Positions 57,137 to 64,000 of a stretch of DNA of 64,000 bases are shown in pieces. The notes under the pieces were generated by a model that saw only the letters and a list, made by a program, of their open reading frames with translations, was not told where the DNA came from and searched no databases. The stretch spans positions 124,001 through 188,000 of the forward strand of contig CAVTTJ010000011.1 in the NCBI GenBank assembly GCA_963737575.1, given 5' to 3'. The position numbers were made by a program, and so were the translations under genes. The stretch comes from VRUE01 sp963737575 (GTDB lineage Bacteria; Actinomycetota; Thermoleophilia; Solirubrobacterales; 70-9). Position 1 is the stretch's first letter. Each line of letters begins with the position of its first letter.

Positions 57137-59100
57137 GGCTCGAAACCTAGCGGCTCGACGCTGGCTCGCGATGGTCTCAGCCGCTCCCGCCAGCGTCTGG
57201 CGGGCGCCCTTTCAGTGACCTGGAGATCGAAGTAGAGGAGCGTCTGCCCGATCGCGACGTAGGGGATCAGGAGCGCGAACACGACCGAGCCGATGAAGTT
57301 GATCAGCAGCAGCGGCAGCGTCGTGAAGATCAGTGCGAAGCCGAGGAAGGGGCCGACGACGACGCTGACGAGCCAGAAGAAGGCCGCGACCCGCAGCGTG
57401 TACCACCAGCGGCCGCGGACCAGGTCGGAGCTCCCTCGGAAAGAGTCCCGCAAACCGCGGTCCTCGAACAGGATCTGCTGCTGGACGAACAGCCACCCGA
57501 TGTACTTCCAGGCCGCGAACGGGATGCCGATGATCGTCAGCGCCATCAGCAGAAGCGCCGCCATCGCCAGCAGCTGGGCCCCGACGACCCGCCTGAAGCG
57601 TGCCCAGACACCGCGATATGCGCCGACGAAGCTCGTCGACCCGGTCCGCTCGAGCTCGCGGATCGCGACGATCACCGCCCCGGAGACGATCGCGCTGGCG
57701 AGCGGCTGGCCGACCCCGGTGATCAGTTCGCCAAGCGCGACGTGGAGCCCCGAGACCCCCGCCTTGTCGTCGAGCTGGCGGCCGCTGTCGCCGCCGGTGA
57801 TCAGCCAGCTGAGCGCCGTTATCCCGCCGACGATCGGGATCGCGCTGAGGCCGAGCGCGCCAAACACCCGCCAGTGGCGGCGGTAGAGCCTGTCCGAGGT
57901 CCTGAGCAGCTGCCCGAACGCCCGCCGCTGGCGCAGCCGGGCGACGTCGACCGGCCGCCAGGTCGTCCGCCAGGCGACGAAGAGGATCAGCGCCAGGAAG
58001 AGGCCGGGGACCGCGTAGATGATCCACCGGTCCCGCTGCGAGCGGTTCATGAACGCGGTGACGTTGGCGACCGCGCCGCAGAACGCCCTCGAAACCGTCG
58101 GTCCCAGGATCGAGCCGATCGGCAGCCGCGGGCTGGTCGTCCGGATTTCTTCCATCCAGGTGAACGGCGCAAGCCAGCGGTCCTTCATCGCCGGCCCGGT
58201 TGGGCCGTTGTTGAATCCCTCCTCCTTCTGGCCCCAGTGGCCCGCGTAGGTGAGCCAGGCGAACGGGCTGTTGGGCCCCGGTTCGGTCGGGACCTGGATC
58301 GGCTTCACGTTGAGCCGGCGGTGGGGTTCGGCGGTGTTGTCGCATCCGACTCCGGACCCCTTGCGCCCGTTCTCGACGTAGATCGCCGCGTCGTAGAAGG
58401 TCGCGTGCGAGCCGGCCGCCGGATAGACGATCGGGTGGGTCCCTTCCTTCTCGACCTTGCCGCTTTCCCAGTCGGCCTTCTCGCCGCCCCCGTGCTGGAA
58501 GAGGCCGACTTCGCTCGGCCCTTCTTCCAGCGCTTCGGCGGGATCCGACGATTCGAAGGTGACCTGCATCCCCTCCCAATCGCCCTCGTGGAGGTCGTTG
58601 AACTGGTTGAAGTACCAGAAGAACCAGTACTGCACCGCGAGGCCTTCCCGGCCCTTCTCGCGGGCGATGTGGGCGTAGGTGACGGCCGGCGCTCGGCCCT
58701 CCTTCTTGAGCTTCTCGAAGTCCCTGGCGTAGACGCAGGTGTCGCCGAGCGGGTCGCCCGGGATGTTCAGGTAGAAGTCGTCGCCGAGCCCGGAGAGATC
58801 AGCCGCAGTCGGCGCCCTCTTGACCGGGTGCTCATTCCCATCGGGCCCCGTCTTTTCGAGCACGACGGCCGGGTTGCCGAGAACCGTGTCGACCGAGCTC
58901 GACTCGTACTGCTCCGCGGTCGTTTCGCAGGGAGGGTCCTGCTCGGCCCTGATTTCAAGCCGCGGCGAGTAGGTCTCGATCAGGCGCTCGGCCGCCGACC
59001 CTTCGCCGGGTTCGGCCGCAACAGCGGTGGCGGGTGGGCCCAGGGTCGCGGCGAGAGCCGCAAGGCCGAGAAGGAGGACGAGACGAGGCGGCCGCTTCAT
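57133..59100 (-). CDS. Vps62-fold exported domain fused to polytopic membrane region
   Basis: ATG 59100 gives 655 residues. A signal peptide (LVLLLGLAALAATLGPPATA) precedes an external domain with the Vps62-like signature YWFFWYFNQFNDLHEGDWEG, then IVYPAAGSHATFYDAAIYVE, WLTYAGHWGQKEEG and ending near residue 370. One helix (WIIYAVPGLFLALILFVAW) follows, then a cytoplasmic linker and about five more helices (GALGLSAIPIVGGITALSWL, LLAMAALLLMALTIIGIPFA, FWLVSVVVGPFLGFALIFTT) resembling DUF975/glycerophosphodiester-type membrane domains. The combination is unusual. The function is unknown. The gene is coupled to the metallophosphoesterase. Confidence 0.7.
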   Translation of the reverse strand: MKRPPRLVLLLGLAALAATLGPPATAVAAEPGEGSAAERLIETYSPRLEIRAEQDPPCETTAEQYESSSVDTVLGNPAVVLEKTGPDGNEHPVKRAPTAADLSGLGDDFYLNIPGDPLGDTCVYARDFEKLKKEGRAPAVTYAHIAREKGREGLAVQYWFFWYFNQFNDLHEGDWEGMQVTFESSDPAEALEEGPSEVGLFQHGGGEKADWESGKVEKEGTHPIVYPAAGSHATFYDAAIYVENGRKGSGVGCDNTAEPHRRLNVKPIQVPTEPGPNSPFAWLTYAGHWGQKEEGFNNGPTGPAMKDRWLAPFTWMEEIRTTSPRLPIGSILGPTVSRAFCGAVANVTAFMNRSQRDRWIIYAVPGLFLALILFVAWRTTWRPVDVARLRQRRAFGQLLRTSDRLYRRHWRVFGALGLSAIPIVGGITALSWLITGGDSGRQLDDKAGVSGLHVALGELITGVGQPLASAIVSGAVIVAIRELERTGSTSFVGAYRGVWARFRRVVGAQLLAMAALLLMALTIIGIPFAAWKYIGWLFVQQQILFEDRGLRDSFRGSSDLVRGRWWYTLRVAAFFWLVSVVVGPFLGFALIFTTLPLLLINFIGSVVFALLIPYVAIGQTLLYFDLQVTERAPARRWRERLRPSRASVEPLGFEP

Positions 59101-59271
59101 CGGGGCAACGTAGCCGCTCCGGTCGGGTGCGGTCGAGGTTGGGGGCGATGTCGGCGAGGCGGCCGCCAAAGGCGAACAGCGCCGAGAGCGTGAGCCCGTC
59201 CACCCGGTCCATTTCTGTCGTCGTGGCCTCGCTCCTGCCGGCGCCGGGCGCTGATAATCTCGCCCGCGCTC

Positions 59272-59445
59272 ATGCCCGGCGTCTTCTGGATAGGTTTCGG
59301 CCTCGCAGCCTTCGGGGTGCTGGTCGGCCTCTTCGTCGGCGCCCGCTCGCAGAGCACCGGAGTCCTCACCGGCCTCGCGATCGGCGCATTCCTCGGCCTG
59401 ATGGCGGGCTTCCCGCTGCTGGCGATCGGCCTCTCGACCAGCTGA
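59272..59445 (+). CDS. 57-residue two-helix membrane protein
   Basis: ATG 59272 to TGA 59443-59445 gives a hydrophobic protein with two helices (FWIGFGLAAFGVLVGLFVGA and GVLTGLAIGAFLGLMAGFPL) separated by a short RSQST loop, with Gly-zipper spacing. It is followed directly by the YrhK-like gene, whose start (CTG) overlaps this stop as CTGA. No family recognised. Confidence 0.6.
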   Translation: MPGVFWIGFGLAAFGVLVGLFVGARSQSTGVLTGLAIGAFLGLMAGFPLLAIGLSTS

Positions 59446-60320
59446 CCTCCGCGGCGCCGCCCAGATCCATCGAGGGGCCGGGCGAGTGGGGCGGGGCGGA
59501 GGCCGACGGGGCGGGGCCGTTCACCACCCGCATCAGGTGGCGGCTGCCGCAGGGAGGCAGCGCGGTCTGGACCTCGCGCGCGGCGCGCAGGCGCGGTTGG
59601 GTCGACCTCGTATCCGATGCGGGCGAGGTGACACACGTCGCGGCGCCTCCCGACCTCGCACGGCGGCTGCGGCGCGTCAACTGGGTCGCTGCCACCGCGT
59701 TCCTGATCGGCGGCTCGCTGTTCGCGCTCGGGGCGGCCCTCGCCGAGTCCGGGGTCGGCGCGGGGACGACCTGCTGGGTCTACCTGATCGGCGGCGTGTT
59801 CTTCTCGACCGGCGCCTACGCCGCGCTGCTTCAGGTCGTCAACGCGCCGCGCGAGGTCGGCCCGGGAGGGGCCCTCGCGGCCGGTCGTTGGCGTTGGTGG
59901 GCGCGCGAACCGGACAGGCTCGAGTGGCTGAGCGCCGCGGCCCTCTTCCTCGGCACCTTGGTCTTCGGAATCCTGCTGGTCGACTCGTTCATCGAGGGAC
60001 TGGGCGGCAGGGCCGAGAACCACCTCGTCTGGTCCCCAGACATGGTCGGGTGCGCGCTGTTCCTGATCTCCGGCCAGATGGCCATCGCCGAGGTTTGCCA
60101 CCGGCGCTGGTGCTGGCGCGGCCGCGACCTCGGGTGGTGGATCGTGATCGTCAACCAGCTCGGCTCGGTCCTCTTCATGGCGTCGGCGGTGGCGTCGTTC
60201 GCCCGGCCGGTCGGCGGCGAGGTCCTGAGCGAGTCGGTCGCCAACTGGGGCACCCTGACCGGCGCGCTCTGCTTCGCGATCGCCGGCGGGTTGCAGGAGC
60301 TCGAGCGGCCCGCCGCTTGA
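59442..60320 (+). CDS. YrhK-like polytopic membrane protein
   Basis: The frame contains an N-terminal soluble segment (TTRIRWRLPQGGSAVWTSRA, ARRRGWVDLVSDAGEV) and then about six membrane helices (VAATAFLIGGSLFALGAALA, CWVYLIGGVFFSTGAYAALL, CALFLISGQMAIAEVCHRRW). Helix pairs of the form L-I-G-G-S-L-F or I-G-G-V-F-F-S-T-G are the YrhK pattern. No ATG, GTG or TTG lies near the expected N-terminus; CTG 59442 (LTSAAPPRSIEGPGEW) overlapping the upstream stop is the best guess. Function unknown. Confidence 0.62.
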   Translation: MTSAAPPRSIEGPGEWGGAEADGAGPFTTRIRWRLPQGGSAVWTSRAARRRGWVDLVSDAGEVTHVAAPPDLARRLRRVNWVAATAFLIGGSLFALGAALAESGVGAGTTCWVYLIGGVFFSTGAYAALLQVVNAPREVGPGGALAAGRWRWWAREPDRLEWLSAAALFLGTLVFGILLVDSFIEGLGGRAENHLVWSPDMVGCALFLISGQMAIAEVCHRRWCWRGRDLGWWIVIVNQLGSVLFMASAVASFARPVGGEVLSESVANWGTLTGALCFAIAGGLQELERPAA

Positions 60321-60372
60321 GCGGAACCGCGTCGGGTAGTAGAACGGAAGCCCGCGATAGGAAGGAAGACCG

Positions 60373-61212
60373 ATGGTCGAAGTCACCTCAATCCCGCAGA
60401 TCGAGCTCCACGACGGCGTCGAGATCCCCCAGCTCGGGTTCGGCGTCTTCCAGGTGCCGCCCGAGGGCACGAGGGCCGTCGTCGAGGACGCGCTCGAGGC
60501 CGGATACCGGCATATCGACACGGCCGGGGCCTATCGCAACGAGAAGGGAGTGGGCGAGGCGATCGCCGCCTCGGGCATCGACCGCGATGACCTGTTCATC
60601 ACGACCAAGCTCTGGAACTCCCAGCAGGGCTACGACGAGGCGCTCTCCGGCTTCGAGTCGAGCCTCGGCCGGCTCGGGCTCGAGCAGGTCGACCTCTACC
60701 TGATCCACTGGCCGATGCCGACCGAGGACCTCTTCGTCGACACCTGGCGGGCGTTCGAACGGATCCACGAGCAGGGGGGTGCCCGCACGATCGGCGTCTC
60801 CAACTTCAGGGTCGAGGACCTCGAGCGGCTCGAGCAGGAGACCGCGACCCGGCCCACCGTGAACCAGATCGAGCTCCACCCGTGGCTGCAGCAGGCGGAG
60901 CTGCGTCAGTGGCAGGCCGAACACGACATCGCGACCGAGGCGTGGAGCCCGCTGGCGAAGTCGCGGCACCTCGACGACGAGACGATCGTCTCGATCGCAT
61001 CCGCCCACGGCAAGTCGTCGGCGCAGGCGATCCTCCGCTGGCACATCCAGCTCGGCAACATCGTCTTCCCGAAGTCGGTGACGCCGGCGCGGATCCGGGA
61101 GAACATCGACATCTTCGACTTCGAGCTCAGCGCCGAGGAGATGGCGCGGATCGAGAGCCTCGAGTCCGGCGAGCGGACGGGGCCGGACCCGGCCGAGTTC
61201 GTCGCCCCCTAG
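60373..61212 (+). CDS. Aldo/keto reductase (AKR5-like, DkgA type)
   Basis: ATG 60373 follows a GGAAGGAAG ribosome site. The 279-residue TIM-barrel protein has the catalytic tetrad in HIDTAGAYRNEKGVGEAI (Asp, Tyr), FITTKLWNSQQ (Lys) and YLIHWPMP (His). GARTIGVSNFRVEDLERL and VNQIELHPWLQQAELRQW are family signatures, and VFPKSVTPARIREN binds the NADP phosphate. It resembles 2,5-diketo-D-gluconate reductases. The real substrate is unknown. It converges on ltrA with a 4-bp overlap. Confidence 0.88.
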   Translation: MVEVTSIPQIELHDGVEIPQLGFGVFQVPPEGTRAVVEDALEAGYRHIDTAGAYRNEKGVGEAIAASGIDRDDLFITTKLWNSQQGYDEALSGFESSLGRLGLEQVDLYLIHWPMPTEDLFVDTWRAFERIHEQGGARTIGVSNFRVEDLERLEQETATRPTVNQIELHPWLQQAELRQWQAEHDIATEAWSPLAKSRHLDDETIVSIASAHGKSSAQAILRWHIQLGNIVFPKSVTPARIRENIDIFDFELSAEEMARIESLESGERTGPDPAEFVAP

Positions 61213-62396
61213 GGCTGGGCGGCGGCCCCGGGGTGCCGCAGCTGCGTCCGCCCCTCGCCGTAGCTGCGGGTCTCGATCACGATCAGGGCCCAGATCAGAA
61301 CGTTGGCGATCGCGAGCGCGGCAATGGCGGGAATATCCGTCGCCACCGGAACCAGGATCAGGAGCGCGATCGCGACCACGAGGCGGCGCCGGTTGAGGGT
61401 GTGCACGTGGCGCCAGCGGAAGGCCACCAGCCCGAGCAGATAGATCGCGAGGCCGCCGAGCAGGGCGAAGGCGGGGACCGCGTCGAGATGGCCGTCGAAG
61501 TGGCCGATCGTCTTCTTCAGGCCGAGGGCGACGAGGACGATCCCGGCGACCATCGGCAGGTGCAGGTAGGAGTAGGAGTCGCGGGCCATCGTGTTCTGCA
61601 CCTCTCCGGGCTCGGCCGCCGCGAGCCGTTTCCCCGAGACCAGGGCGACGACGTCGAAGTAGACCCACCACATCGCCGCCGTCAGCGCCACCCCGAGCAC
61701 CGCCGCCGCGCCGATCCCGAAGCTCAGCTCACCCGAGGCGCCGACCCCGATCGCGACGATCGACTCGCCGAGGGCGATGATCACGATCAGCCCGTGGCGC
61801 TCGGCGAAGTGCCGCGGGTGCAGGCGCCAACCGGCCGGGGGGATCAGATAGGGCCCGGCGAGGTCGAGGAACAGGGCAAGAGCCCAGATCGCCCCCTGGG
61901 CGGTGCCGTCGAAGAGCGAGGCGAAGGCCAGCAGGCCGACCGCGATCGCGGTGCTCACCGCGAGGCCGAGGACCGAGTGGCGCAGCGCGTCGTCGTCGGG
62001 GCTGGCGAGGATGAAGAGGCCGATCTGGGCAACGCGAACGAGGCCGTAGGCGAGGGCGAAGACGAGGGCGAGCTTGCCGAATGCCTGCGGCACGCAGAGC
62101 GAGACGATCAGCAGCGCCGCCATCGCGCCGAAGATGACGAGGCGGACCGCCCCCTCCTCGGGGTCGATGACGCTGGTCAGCCAGGCGTACCCGACCCAGG
62201 CCCACCACAGCATCCCGAGGACGAGGAGGCCCTGGGCCAACCCCGACCATGACGGGTCATGCGACATCAACGCCGTGCACTGGGTGATCGCGAGGACGAA
62301 GACGAGGTCGAAGAAGAGCTCGAGCGGCGTCACCTGCTCCTCTTCACCTTCCCGCAGCCGGAGCCTCGGCTGGGAGCTGTGGTCGGCGGACGCCAT
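61209..62396 (-). CDS. ltrA: Low-temperature-requirement protein A (LtrA)-family membrane protein
   Basis: The 395-residue product has the LtrA start VTPLELFFDLVFVLAITQCT and about 12 membrane helices. Conserved interior segments are WWAWVGYAWLTSVIDPEEGA, FAERHGLIVIIALGESIVAI and MARDSYSYLHLPMVAGIVLV. The family was named from Listeria cold growth; its transport or enzymatic function is not known. The last 4 bp overlap the AKR stop on the other strand. Confidence 0.86.
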   Translation of the reverse strand: MASADHSSQPRLRLREGEEEQVTPLELFFDLVFVLAITQCTALMSHDPSWSGLAQGLLVLGMLWWAWVGYAWLTSVIDPEEGAVRLVIFGAMAALLIVSLCVPQAFGKLALVFALAYGLVRVAQIGLFILASPDDDALRHSVLGLAVSTAIAVGLLAFASLFDGTAQGAIWALALFLDLAGPYLIPPAGWRLHPRHFAERHGLIVIIALGESIVAIGVGASGELSFGIGAAAVLGVALTAAMWWVYFDVVALVSGKRLAAAEPGEVQNTMARDSYSYLHLPMVAGIVLVALGLKKTIGHFDGHLDAVPAFALLGGLAIYLLGLVAFRWRHVHTLNRRRLVVAIALLILVPVATDIPAIAALAIANVLIWALIVIETRSYGEGRTQLRHPGAAAQP

Positions 62397-62434
62397 CAGC
62401 GCCTCAACCTATCCGAGCCTGCGAGGATCTTTCG

Positions 62435-63433
62435 ATGAGCGGGAAGCGGCCGGAGGCGCCGCGGACGGAGAGGATGCTGCCCGGGGTCTGGCGGCTGCGG
62501 CTGCCGCTCCCGTGGCCCGGCGTTCCGCACGGGAACGTCTGGGCGGTAGCCGCCGATGGCGGCGTCGTTCTGTTCGACACCGGGATGGGCGGCCGGGGCC
62601 GGCTGCGCGCGTTCGACCTCGCCCTCGCCCAGGCCGGTTTCGGGCTCGACGACGTGAAGCTCCTCGTCTGCACCCACTCCCACACCGACCACTACGGGCT
62701 CGCTGCGCCGATCGTCGAGGAAGCCGGGTGCGAGCTCTGGATGCACCCGCGCTGGGGCCACATCCGGCTGCTCGCCGACGACCCCGCGGCGGCGCTCGAG
62801 CACCGGGTCGAGGTAGCCCGCCAGAGCGGCGTCCCGCCGGCGGCGCTCGAGCGCTACCGCGAGTCGCGAAGGGACGACGGCGAGACCGGCGTCGAAGCGA
62901 TCGTCGAGCCCGACCGCGAGCTGCTGCCCGGGGTCGAGGTCGAGACCGACCTTGGCGCCTGGCAGGTGCACGAGACCCCCGGCCACGCGCCGTCCCACGT
63001 CGTCCTGCACCAGCCCGAGCGCAAGCTGATGATCAGCGGCGATCACCTGCTGGGCCGCACGGTGCTGTTCTTCGACCACGGCCACAGCCCCGACCCGGTC
63101 GGCGAATTCCTCTCCAGCCTCGATGAGGTCGAGCCGCTCGACGTCGACCTCTGCCTTCCCGGGCACGGCCGCCCGTTCCGCGAACCGGAGACGAAGATCG
63201 CCGAGGCCCGATCGCAGGTCGACACCCTGCTGGGCAAGGCTCGGGCCTCGCTCGCCGAGGGGGAGCGGCAGCCGTTCGAGATAGTCGCCGAGCTCGTCGG
63301 GCCCGACAACGTCAACTCGCCGGCCAGCGCCTGGGCCCTGCAGATCGTCCTCTCCTGCCTCGACCACATGCGGATCCTCGGTGAGGCGGAGCCGGTGGAG
63401 GGGACCGATCCCCAGCGCTGGAAGCTCATCTGA
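62435..63433 (+). CDS. MBL-fold metallo-hydrolase
   Basis: The 332-residue product has the metallo-beta-lactamase zinc motif VCTHSHTDHYGLAAPIVEEA (HxHxDH). Further ligands are in HETPGHAPSHVVL, MISGDHLLGR and LCLPGHGRPF. A C-terminal helical extension of about 80 residues (AEARSQVDTLLGKARASLAE, then SAWALQIVLSCLDHM) is the typical BLACT_WH-like tail. It is a probable thioesterase or lactonase of unknown substrate. It lies 21 bp upstream of an SRPBCC gene. Confidence 0.85.
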   Translation: MSGKRPEAPRTERMLPGVWRLRLPLPWPGVPHGNVWAVAADGGVVLFDTGMGGRGRLRAFDLALAQAGFGLDDVKLLVCTHSHTDHYGLAAPIVEEAGCELWMHPRWGHIRLLADDPAAALEHRVEVARQSGVPPAALERYRESRRDDGETGVEAIVEPDRELLPGVEVETDLGAWQVHETPGHAPSHVVLHQPERKLMISGDHLLGRTVLFFDHGHSPDPVGEFLSSLDEVEPLDVDLCLPGHGRPFREPETKIAEARSQVDTLLGKARASLAEGERQPFEIVAELVGPDNVNSPASAWALQIVLSCLDHMRILGEAEPVEGTDPQRWKLI

Positions 63434-63454
63434 GGCATATAGCCTTCGCCGCCA

Positions 63455-63898
63455 ATGGCCAGCTTCACATTCATACGTGAGATCAAGGCTCCGCCCGAGG
63501 TGGTCTTCGAGTTGCTGACCGATCACCGCGGCTATGCCGACCTGACGCCGCTCCGCCGCGTCGACCTCGAGCGCGAGGGGGAGCCGGCGCCGAACGGGGC
63601 CGGCGCGATCAGGGTCCTGCACGCGATCGGGCCGCCGCTGCGCGAGGAAGTGCTCACCTACGTCCCGCCGAACCGCTTCTCCTACAAGGTCCTGTCGGGG
63701 CTTCCGGTTCGCGACCACGTCGGCACGGTCGAGCTGAGCGAGCACGGCGACGGCACCCAGATCGTCTATGCGATCCGGACTCACCCGACGGTTCCACTGG
63801 TCGGCAGGGCGGTGGTCGCCGGCGTCCGACAGGGGGTCAAGCAGCTCCTGAACGGGGTCGCCGCCGAGGCCGAGCGGCGCGCCGCCGCCGCGGCCTGA
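63455..63898 (+). CDS. SRPBCC-family protein
   Basis: The 147-residue product opens FTFIREIKAPPEVVFELLTD, with the F-E-L-L-T-D helix usual for SRPBCC, then a strand-rich middle (GAGAIRVLHAIGPPLREEVL, RFSYKVLSGLPVRDHVGTVE) and a long closing helix (VVAGVRQGVKQLLNGVAAEA). The ATG at 63455 is 21 bp after the MBL stop, so both are likely one operon. It probably binds a hydrophobic ligand. Confidence 0.77.
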   Translation: MASFTFIREIKAPPEVVFELLTDHRGYADLTPLRRVDLEREGEPAPNGAGAIRVLHAIGPPLREEVLTYVPPNRFSYKVLSGLPVRDHVGTVELSEHGDGTQIVYAIRTHPTVPLVGRAVVAGVRQGVKQLLNGVAAEAERRAAAAA

Positions 63899-63906
63899 GC
63901 GCCCGG

Positions 63907-64000
63907 ATGGGGGCGGGCCTCGACCAGGCGGAGCTGCGGCGGCGGGCGATCGAGGGAGTGCGGGAGGAGGTCGCGGCCTTCGGCGCCGGCGCTCCCGGCT
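63907..64000 (+). CDS. Start of an unidentified gene (runs off the window)
   Basis: ATG 63907 opens 31 residues (MGAGLDQAELRRRAIEGVRE then EVAAFGAGAPG) 9 bp after the preceding stop, in operon-like spacing. Too little is visible to assign a family. An amphipathic helix is likely at the N-terminus. Confidence 0.45.
   Translation, partial: MGAGLDQAELRRRAIEGVREEVAAFGAGAPG

Noticed and set aside
1..64000. CRISPR array, rRNA genes or riboswitches
   Set aside because: No regularly spaced short repeats of CRISPR type, no rRNA core sequence and no riboswitch consensus were recognised by reading. The only regular direct repeats are the tRNA halves and propeller blades.

Overview
The window is high-GC, gene-dense actinobacterial DNA. 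The best fit is class Thermoleophilia (Solirubrobacterales-like). This rests on many secreted proteins ending in basic K/R-rich or Ig-like tails, on a secreted protein whose N-terminus carries the repeated N-S-V-x-x-K-Q-L pattern of that group (17.7 kb), and on the general gene content (LhgO, KorAB, LtrA, Vgb-type propellers). This is inference from family resemblance; no 16S or marker gene is present. Three coding frames are broken by single-base shifts, which could be real decay or draft-assembly error.

Layout. 0-2.1 kb: a secreted DMF-ase-like protein (cut by the window edge) and L-2-hydroxyglutarate oxidase, both on the minus strand. 2.17-26.2 kb: an accessory region next to an intact tRNA-Arg(ACG). 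The last 49 bp of that tRNA locus (anticodon stem through the 3' end) recur as direct repeats at about 6.63, 7.99, 9.82 and 11.84 kb, each preceded by a related arm carrying two inverted repeats. The spacers are short (1.4-2.0 kb) and hold one or two genes each, mostly secreted proteins on the same strand. A degenerate sixth copy lies at 26.13 kb, exactly where a YVTN propeller gene loses its 5' end and a TetR gene ends. This is a tRNA-derived cassette array or accretion island with no integrase in sight, and is the most unusual structure in the window. Between 12 and 26 kb the region holds secreted propellers, a trypsin-like protease, an alcohol dehydrogenase, a channel-like membrane protein, a methyltransferase/membrane-protein pair and several damaged genes.

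26.2-33 kb: a divergent TetR/DHA2-MFS efflux pair with candidate operators, two secreted IPT/PASTA and CARDB-like proteins, then a tightly coupled three-gene cytochrome b operon (56-aa membrane peptide, diheme cytochrome b, membrane protein with a large extracytoplasmic domain) without Rieske or cytochrome c genes, followed by a convergent sulfide:quinone-reductase-like flavoprotein. 33-43.7 kb: a 964-aa secreted beta-solenoid, a VOC protein, an amine oxidase divergent from a class III aminotransferase, a PEP-mutase-family lyase and a 1157-aa secreted protein with a probable papain-like domain.

43.7-50.2 kb: SDR, CPBP protease, ClC channel with CBS domains, Crp/Fnr regulator, cation/proton antiporter and a truncated beta-helix gene at a visible junction. 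50.2-64 kb: two exported proteins, the KorAB 2-oxoacid:ferredoxin oxidoreductase operon with an overlapping DHFR-like gene, a metallophosphoesterase coupled to a Vps62-fold membrane protein, small membrane proteins, an aldo/keto reductase, LtrA, an MBL hydrolase and an SRPBCC protein.
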